Shown here: positions 7,415 to 11,208 of the stretch, piece after piece
Position numbering within the stretch: position 1 is the first letter of the stretch
Layout: each line of letters opens with the position of its first letter
Source: Rhodospirillaceae bacterium UBA4479
GTDB lineage: Bacteria; Pseudomonadota; Alphaproteobacteria; Rhodospirillales; Casp-alpha2
NCBI GenBank assembly: GCA_002389175.1
Contig: DGNZ01000032.1
Location: forward strand, 1 to 11,208
DNA length: 11,208 nucleotides
Reading direction: 5' to 3'
Position numbers and translations under genes: made by a program
Notes under the pieces: model-generated
The model's database searches: none
What the model was told of the DNA's origin: nothing
The model's input: the letters and a program-made list of their open reading frames with translations, nothing else

Positions 7415-8369
7415 CACAACCCACGCCGCTGGCTTGGTCGGCGCCTTTCTACAAAATTGGCGGCAAAATATCATCTATATCGGTTTTATTGCGATCTTTG
7501 TGGTCTTTGCGCTTACGCTGAATGACAGGGGGTTTCTGAACCCAAACAATCTGCTCAACATTGTCCGCCAGACAGCGATGATCGCCGTGATGGCTATAGC
7601 AATGACTTTCGTGTTGTCTGCAGGTGAAATTGATCTGTCTGTTGGTGCTGTCGCGGGCCTCTCCAGTGTCACTGTTGCCATGGTGATTTCTGTTGCTGGG
7701 CCATTTGCGGGGATTCTTGCAGGTCTGGCAACAGGCATTGCCATCGGCACCTTTAACGGCTGGCTAACTACAAAAATTGGTATCCCTTCGTTTTTAACGA
7801 CACTCGCAATGATGGGTATTGCAAAAGGAATTGCGATGTGGGTTTCGGGCACATCCGCAGTTCCGATCTTGTCACAAAGCTATGCCTGGTGGTTTGGCGG
7901 TGGCTCCATCGGGCCCATTCCGGTATTGCTTTTTTGGATTTTGATTTTTAGTGCAATCGGTCATGTAGTCTTACGCCGTACTGGTTTTGGTCGCAGGGTG
8001 CTCGCAACAGGTGGTGGCGAGCAAGCCGCTGGCTATTCCGGCATCAACACCGCCAAGATCAAGTTTCGGGTTCTGGTCATTTCATCTACTGCTGCGGCTT
8101 TGGCTGGGATGTTTTATGCGGGCCGACTGCAATCGGGCCGATTTCAGCTAGGCGAAGGAGACGAGCTATCAGTTATCGCCGCGGCTGTGCTGGGCGGAAC
8201 CTCGCTTTTTGGTGGTAAAGGAACCGTTATAGGCACCATCGTTGGCGCGCTCATGATTGGCCTTATTAACAATGGATTAATTCTGATGGGGCTGGAGTTT
8301 AGTCAACAACTGATCGCACGCGGTGGTATCATTATTCTTGCTGTTGCGCTTAGCCAGAAAAGAGCGTGA
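7401..8369 (+). CDS. Ribose-type sugar ABC transporter permease (RbsC-like)
   Basis: This 322-residue inner-membrane protein has multiple hydrophobic segments, beginning at about residues 24-40 and 54-73. The hallmark SAGEIDLSVG motif spans 73-82. The cytoplasmic ATPase-contact loop (TGFGRRVLATGGGEQAA, from 194) and the GGTSLFGGKGT motif (265-275) are both present. It forms the translocation pore, probably as a homodimer, since it is the only permease gene in the operon. ATG 7401 has AGGAG seven bases upstream and lies within the end of the ATPase gene. An in-frame upstream extension to 7266 would overlap the ATPase by 149 bases and is rejected. The family usually imports pentoses, hexoses, inositols or related polyols. 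Confidence 0.95.
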   Translation: MPNSDTTHAAGLVGAFLQNWRQNIIYIGFIAIFVVFALTLNDRGFLNPNNLLNIVRQTAMIAVMAIAMTFVLSAGEIDLSVGAVAGLSSVTVAMVISVAGPFAGILAGLATGIAIGTFNGWLTTKIGIPSFLTTLAMMGIAKGIAMWVSGTSAVPILSQSYAWWFGGGSIGPIPVLLFWILIFSAIGHVVLRRTGFGRRVLATGGGEQAAGYSGINTAKIKFRVLVISSTAAALAGMFYAGRLQSGRFQLGEGDELSVIAAAVLGGTSLFGGKGTVIGTIVGALMIGLINNGLILMGLEFSQQLIARGGIIILAVALSQKRA

Positions 8370-8371
8370 AA

Positions 8372-8674
8372 ATGAAAAATGTTACCATCATAGGTACTGT
8401 AACTGCAAAGCCGGAAACACGCGAGGAACTGTATGCGCTTTTGTCTGCGCAGGTTGAGCCAACTCGTAAGGAAAATGGTTGCATCAACTATGATTTCCAT
8501 GTCGATGCAGAAGACACGTGCGTCTTTGTTTTCTATGAAAACTGGAGATCTCAAGAAGATCTGGACGCCCATTTGAGAATGTCGCATCTTGAGCCGTTGT
8601 TTTTGCAGGTTCACAGGCTTTTGGCATGTCCGGTAAATATTCGTTACCTTGCAATGCTTAGCAAGATGGCGTGA
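8372..8674 (+). CDS. Small ABM-fold protein (antibiotic biosynthesis monooxygenase domain, YgiN/LsrG-like)
   Basis: This 100-residue protein has the ferredoxin-like ABM fold: a beta strand at the start, then PTRKENGCINYDFHVD (30-45), FVFYENWRS (52-60) and the conserved AHLRMSHLEPL (66-76) with His67 and His72. Family members include cofactor-free quinol monooxygenases such as YgiN and the LsrG enzyme that acts on phosphorylated AI-2. ATG 8372 lies 2 bp after the permease stop, with AAGAG at suitable spacing; an overlapping GTG at 8366 is an alternative. It is the last gene of the operon. Because it follows a sugar transporter, it may act on a reactive keto-sugar or enol intermediate as an isomerase or detoxifying enzyme. 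That is inference. An AI-2 (Lsr) system is unlikely because lsrK, lsrF and lsrR homologues are absent here. Confidence 0.85.
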   Translation: MKNVTIIGTVTAKPETREELYALLSAQVEPTRKENGCINYDFHVDAEDTCVFVFYENWRSQEDLDAHLRMSHLEPLFLQVHRLLACPVNIRYLAMLSKMA

Positions 8675-8716
8675 TGGAGGCGCAAATCACACCAACATTT
8701 AGAACTCTTTAATAAG

Positions 8717-8763
8717 TTGAAATTAGGACCTTTCTGATTCAATCAAAATGAAAACGCTTTGAT
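8717..8763 (+). promoter_or_regulatory. Probable second promoter region with a LacI-operator-like site
   Basis: The 113-bp gap 8675-8787 separates the transport operon from the second enzyme pair. TTGAAA (8717-8722) could be a -35 box, but only weak -10 candidates follow, such as TTCAAT (8738-8743). TGAAAACGCTTTGA (8749-8762) resembles LacI-family operators, with a central CG flanked by A and T runs. ATCAAA (8742-8747) and TTTGAT (8758-8763) form a wider inverted repeat around it. This suggests separate or additional control of the downstream genes. Confidence 0.4.
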
Positions 8764-8787
8764 GTAAAAACACTCGATGGAGAAGAC

Positions 8788-9846
8788 ATGAAAACAATCA
8801 AGGGCCCAGCTTTATTTTTAGCGCAATTTGTTGGTGATAAGTCGCCTTTCAATTCATGGCAATCGATCACTAAATGGGCCGCTGAGTGTGGCTATATAGG
8901 CGTTCAAGTTCCAAGTTGGGACAAACGTCTTATTGACTTAGACCTCGCCGCAGAAAGCAAAAATTATTGTGACGAATTCAAGGGGCAGGCTGCGATGAAT
9001 GGTATTGTCGTGACGGAATTGTCTAGCCACTTGCAAGGTCAGCTCGTTGCGGTGCATCCGGCTTATGACACTGCATTCGACGGATTCTGTCCTGAGCACT
9101 TTCGGGGGAGACCTGCTGCTCGACAGGAATGGGCAGTTGATCAAGTCAAGAAAGCGATCACAGCTTCGCGAAACATGGGAATTTCTGAACATGCGACGTT
9201 TTCTGGAGCACTTGCATGGCCATATTTATACCCTTGGCCGCAACGACCCACTGGCCTAGTTGAAACAGCCTTTGACGAACTAGCTCACCGCTGGATGCCC
9301 ATTCTCGATCACGCGGAAACCAATGGTGTCGACATTTGCTATGAAATACATCCGGGTGAAGATTTACACGACGGCGATACTTTTGAAATGTTTCTGGAGC
9401 GTGTTGACAACCACGCTCGTTGCAACATGCTATATGATCCCAGCCATTACCTTCTGCAGCAATTAGATTATCTGGACAACATCGACATATATGCCGAGCG
9501 TATAAAAATGTTTCATGTCAAAGACGCAGAATTCAATCCAACTGGCAGAAAAGGAATATATGGTGGATTTCAAGCTTGGGCAGACCGTGCGGGCCGCTTC
9601 CGCAGTCTTGGCGATGGCCAAATAGACTTCGGAGCAATTTTTTCGAAGATGGCAACCAATAATTTCGATGGTTGGGCGGTTGTCGAGTGGGAGTGCGCGA
9701 TTAAGCATCCAGAAGATGGGGCCAAGGAAGGCGCTCAGTTTGTGAAAGACCAAATCATTCGTGTGACACCTCACGCATTCGATGATTTTGCAGGGGTCGA
9801 ATACAACGAAGCTGAGAACCGCAAAATGCTTGGATTGGAAAGTTGA
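8788..9846 (+). CDS. Second TIM-barrel sugar isomerase/epimerase/lyase-family enzyme
   Basis: This 352-residue cytoplasmic protein belongs to COG1082 (xylose isomerase-like TIM barrel). Likely metal ligands are Glu186 in CYEIHPG, Asp217 and His220 in YDPSHY, His243 in FHVKD and Glu300 in VVEWE. It is about 80 residues longer than the barrel at 2625 and belongs to a different subgroup, with an inserted segment between residues 80 and 115 (HPAYDTAF, CPEHFRGRP). ATG 8788 follows GGAGAAG. The next gene, a Gfo/Idh/MocA dehydrogenase, begins 3 bp after its stop, and this pairing recurs widely in bacteria. In 3-keto-sugar pathways the two families alternate, with the dehydrogenase oxidising or reducing at C3 and the barrel enzyme performing elimination or hydration. 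The exact reaction is not determined by the sequence. Confidence 0.85.
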   Translation: MKTIKGPALFLAQFVGDKSPFNSWQSITKWAAECGYIGVQVPSWDKRLIDLDLAAESKNYCDEFKGQAAMNGIVVTELSSHLQGQLVAVHPAYDTAFDGFCPEHFRGRPAARQEWAVDQVKKAITASRNMGISEHATFSGALAWPYLYPWPQRPTGLVETAFDELAHRWMPILDHAETNGVDICYEIHPGEDLHDGDTFEMFLERVDNHARCNMLYDPSHYLLQQLDYLDNIDIYAERIKMFHVKDAEFNPTGRKGIYGGFQAWADRAGRFRSLGDGQIDFGAIFSKMATNNFDGWAVVEWECAIKHPEDGAKEGAQFVKDQIIRVTPHAFDDFAGVEYNEAENRKMLGLES

Positions 9847-9849
9847 ACT

Positions 9850-11001
9850 ATGAGTGATCCAATTAAATTAGGAATGGTGGGCGGTGGTAATGATGCATCT
9901 ATCGGTGCAGTACACCGTATCGCAGCTCGCTTAGATGGTGAATTTGTCCTCACTGCAGGTGCGTTATCATCAACTCCTGAAAAGGCGATGGCATCCGGTA
10001 AAGCTTTAGGTCTTGCAGCCGACCGGACCTACCCGACATTTTTGGATATGGCTAAACGCGAAGCCCGACTGAAAGATGGGATCGAAGCTGTCGCAATTGT
10101 CACGCCAAATCACTTGCACTATCCAGTGGCCCGAGAATTTATAAAACGAGGTATACACGTTATCTGCGACAAGCCTTTGACGTCAACTCTTTCAGATGCA
10201 AAAAAAATGGAGGTCGCCGTCAGGAAGTCAGACGCACTCTTTATTCTGTCACACAATTACACTGGTTACCCAATGATCCGTCAGGCCAAAGAAATGATTG
10301 CGGATGGCACATTGGGAAATTTGCGGATGATTCAAGTTGAGTATGTTCAGGATTGGCTTACCGAACCTGCAGAAGAGTTGGGAGTAAAGCAGGCGGAATG
10401 GCGCACAGATCCTGCTCGCTCAGGAGTTGGAGGAGCGATTGGCGATATAGGGACTCACGCCTACAATTTGGCACGGTTTGTGACCGGATATAAACTAGAT
10501 AGTTTGGCAGCAGACCTTGATTCTTTTGTGCCTGGAAGGAGACTTGATGACAACGCACATGTAATGATGCGATTTGAAGGCGGAGCAAAGGGAATGTTGT
10601 GGTGTAGCCAGGTCGCTCCGGGTAATGAAAATAACCTACGCTTACGTATTTTTGGTGAAAATGGCGGCATAGAGTGGAGCCAGGAAGATCCAAATTATCT
10701 TTGGTATTCACCATATGGGGCTCCAAAGCAGCTGTTAACCCGTGCTGGTAGTGGCGCGGCAGACTCTGCAAATGCTGTCAGCCGCACCCCTGGGGGGCAT
10801 CCCGAAGGGTACTTAGAAGGGTTTGCAAACATTTATACGGAAGCTGCAAAAGCTATAAGAGCGGTGGGTGCTGCAAAACCCATTCCAACGGATATCAAAC
10901 TGCAAGGTATCGAGGAAGGTATTGAAGGCGTTCGCTTTCTCACCGCATGCGTCCAATCTTCGAAAAGAAATTCTGCCTGGGTTTCACTTTGGCAAGTGTG
11001 A
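9850..11001 (+). CDS. Second Gfo/Idh/MocA-family NAD(P)-dependent dehydrogenase (glucose/glucoside 3-dehydrogenase-like)
   Basis: This 383-residue protein has an N-terminal Rossmann domain with GMVGGGNDASIGAVHR (8-23), CDKPL (106-110) with catalytic Lys108, and GDIGTHAYN (198-206) with Asp199 and His203 as the usual catalytic pair. The N-terminal GGGNDASIGAVHR form differs from the first dehydrogenase (GGGFMGKAHA), so the two are distinct subfamilies and not a recent duplication. In keto-sugar pathways such an enzyme often reduces the 3-keto product back to a normal hexose, or oxidises the free sugar. ATG 9850 lies 3 bp after the preceding gene, with GGAAAG upstream, and the two form an operon. 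Full-length for the family; no disrupted motif was seen. Confidence 0.87.
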   Translation: MSDPIKLGMVGGGNDASIGAVHRIAARLDGEFVLTAGALSSTPEKAMASGKALGLAADRTYPTFLDMAKREARLKDGIEAVAIVTPNHLHYPVAREFIKRGIHVICDKPLTSTLSDAKKMEVAVRKSDALFILSHNYTGYPMIRQAKEMIADGTLGNLRMIQVEYVQDWLTEPAEELGVKQAEWRTDPARSGVGGAIGDIGTHAYNLARFVTGYKLDSLAADLDSFVPGRRLDDNAHVMMRFEGGAKGMLWCSQVAPGNENNLRLRIFGENGGIEWSQEDPNYLWYSPYGAPKQLLTRAGSGAADSANAVSRTPGGHPEGYLEGFANIYTEAAKAIRAVGAAKPIPTDIKLQGIEEGIEGVRFLTACVQSSKRNSAWVSLWQV

Positions 11002-11208
11002 GTAACACCAAGCGATCCCACCGGTTCTTATATACATTTTGTTTGTGTGTCCCAGGATGAGACGAATTCTACGTAACAGAAATTAATGCTGAGTAGTGAA
11101 ACGCAAAATGAGAAAGCCCAGCATAAAGGCAAATCCAGAAGGCCCCTATGGGTACTGTCAGACAAAACGAGCTTGAGACGGGGCGGGTGGTTTCGTAGCC
11201 TCGCCGTA
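11002..11208. other. Right-end non-coding stretch, possibly reaching an insertion-sequence end
   Basis: No full gene is visible in these 207 bases. From 11151, GGTACTGTCAGAC resembles the ends of IS6-family elements (GG-ACTGT). From the window edge at 11208, a minus-strand frame runs open for 16 codons (start YGEATKPPAP) and stops at 11160-11158, inside this putative terminal repeat. That would fit the C-terminus of an insertion-sequence gene. The other terminus lies outside the window, so the call is weak. No convincing transcription terminator was seen after the dehydrogenase gene. Confidence 0.25.

Noticed and set aside
2625..8674. AI-2 uptake (Lsr) system suggested by a ribose-type transporter plus an LsrG-like ABM protein
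   Set aside because: There is only one permease, no LsrK kinase, LsrF aldolase or LsrR regulator, and two dehydrogenases that do not belong to that pathway.
8671..8690. GTGAT/ATCAC inverted repeat after the ABM gene as a terminator
   Set aside because: The stem is only 5 bp with a 10-base loop and no T tract follows.
2625..11001. myo-Inositol catabolic operon
   Set aside because: The IolE-like fold and Gfo/Idh/MocA enzymes are compatible, but IolB, IolC, IolD and IolA homologues are all absent, and the first dehydrogenase resembles levoglucosan dehydrogenase more.
11086..11124. ATGCTG/CAGCAT inverted repeat as a terminator of the last operon
   Set aside because: The arms are 6 bp with a loop of more than 25 bases and there is no T tract.

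Overview
The window looks like a chromosomal carbohydrate-uptake and catabolism locus from an alphaproteobacterium, most likely the Rhodobacteraceae/Roseobacter group. I infer this from mid-range base composition, tightly packed genes with GGAG-type ribosome binding sites, and protein families common there. No rRNA, tRNA or housekeeping gene fixes the taxonomy.

Layout. (1) Positions 68-2456, minus strand: a ROK-family transcriptional regulator followed 10 bp later by a sugar-binding-protein homologue that has no signal peptide. (2) Positions 2457-2624: a divergent control region with a perfect 10-bp-arm inverted repeat and promoter-like elements for both directions. (3) Positions 2625-8674, plus strand: one operon encoding a TIM-barrel sugar isomerase/epimerase-family enzyme, a periplasmic sugar-binding protein, a Gfo/Idh/MocA dehydrogenase, a ribose-type double-cassette ABC ATPase, a permease, and a small ABM-fold protein. 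(4) Positions 8675-8787: a second control region with a LacI-operator-like site. (5) Positions 8788-11001: a second enzyme pair, again a TIM-barrel protein plus a Gfo/Idh/MocA dehydrogenase. (6) Positions 11002-11208: non-coding, possibly reaching the end of an insertion sequence.

How it may work together. The binding protein, ATPase and permease import a sugar or sugar-like compound. Two NAD(P)-dependent dehydrogenases and two TIM-barrel enzymes then process it. Two of each is the enzyme set known from 3-keto-sugar pathways, in which a sugar is oxidised at C3, cleaved or isomerised by elimination and hydration, and reduced again. The levoglucosan pathway (LgdA/B1/B2/C) is the closest known parallel, and the first dehydrogenase resembles levoglucosan dehydrogenase as I remember it. 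The substrate is not proven.

The most unusual part is the regulatory arm. The ROK protein has lost the residues that normally bind sugar and zinc. Its operon partner is a clear homologue of the locus's own periplasmic binding protein, but without an export signal. A two-protein repressor, in which a cytoplasmic binding protein senses the ligand for a ligand-blind ROK protein, is a testable hypothesis.
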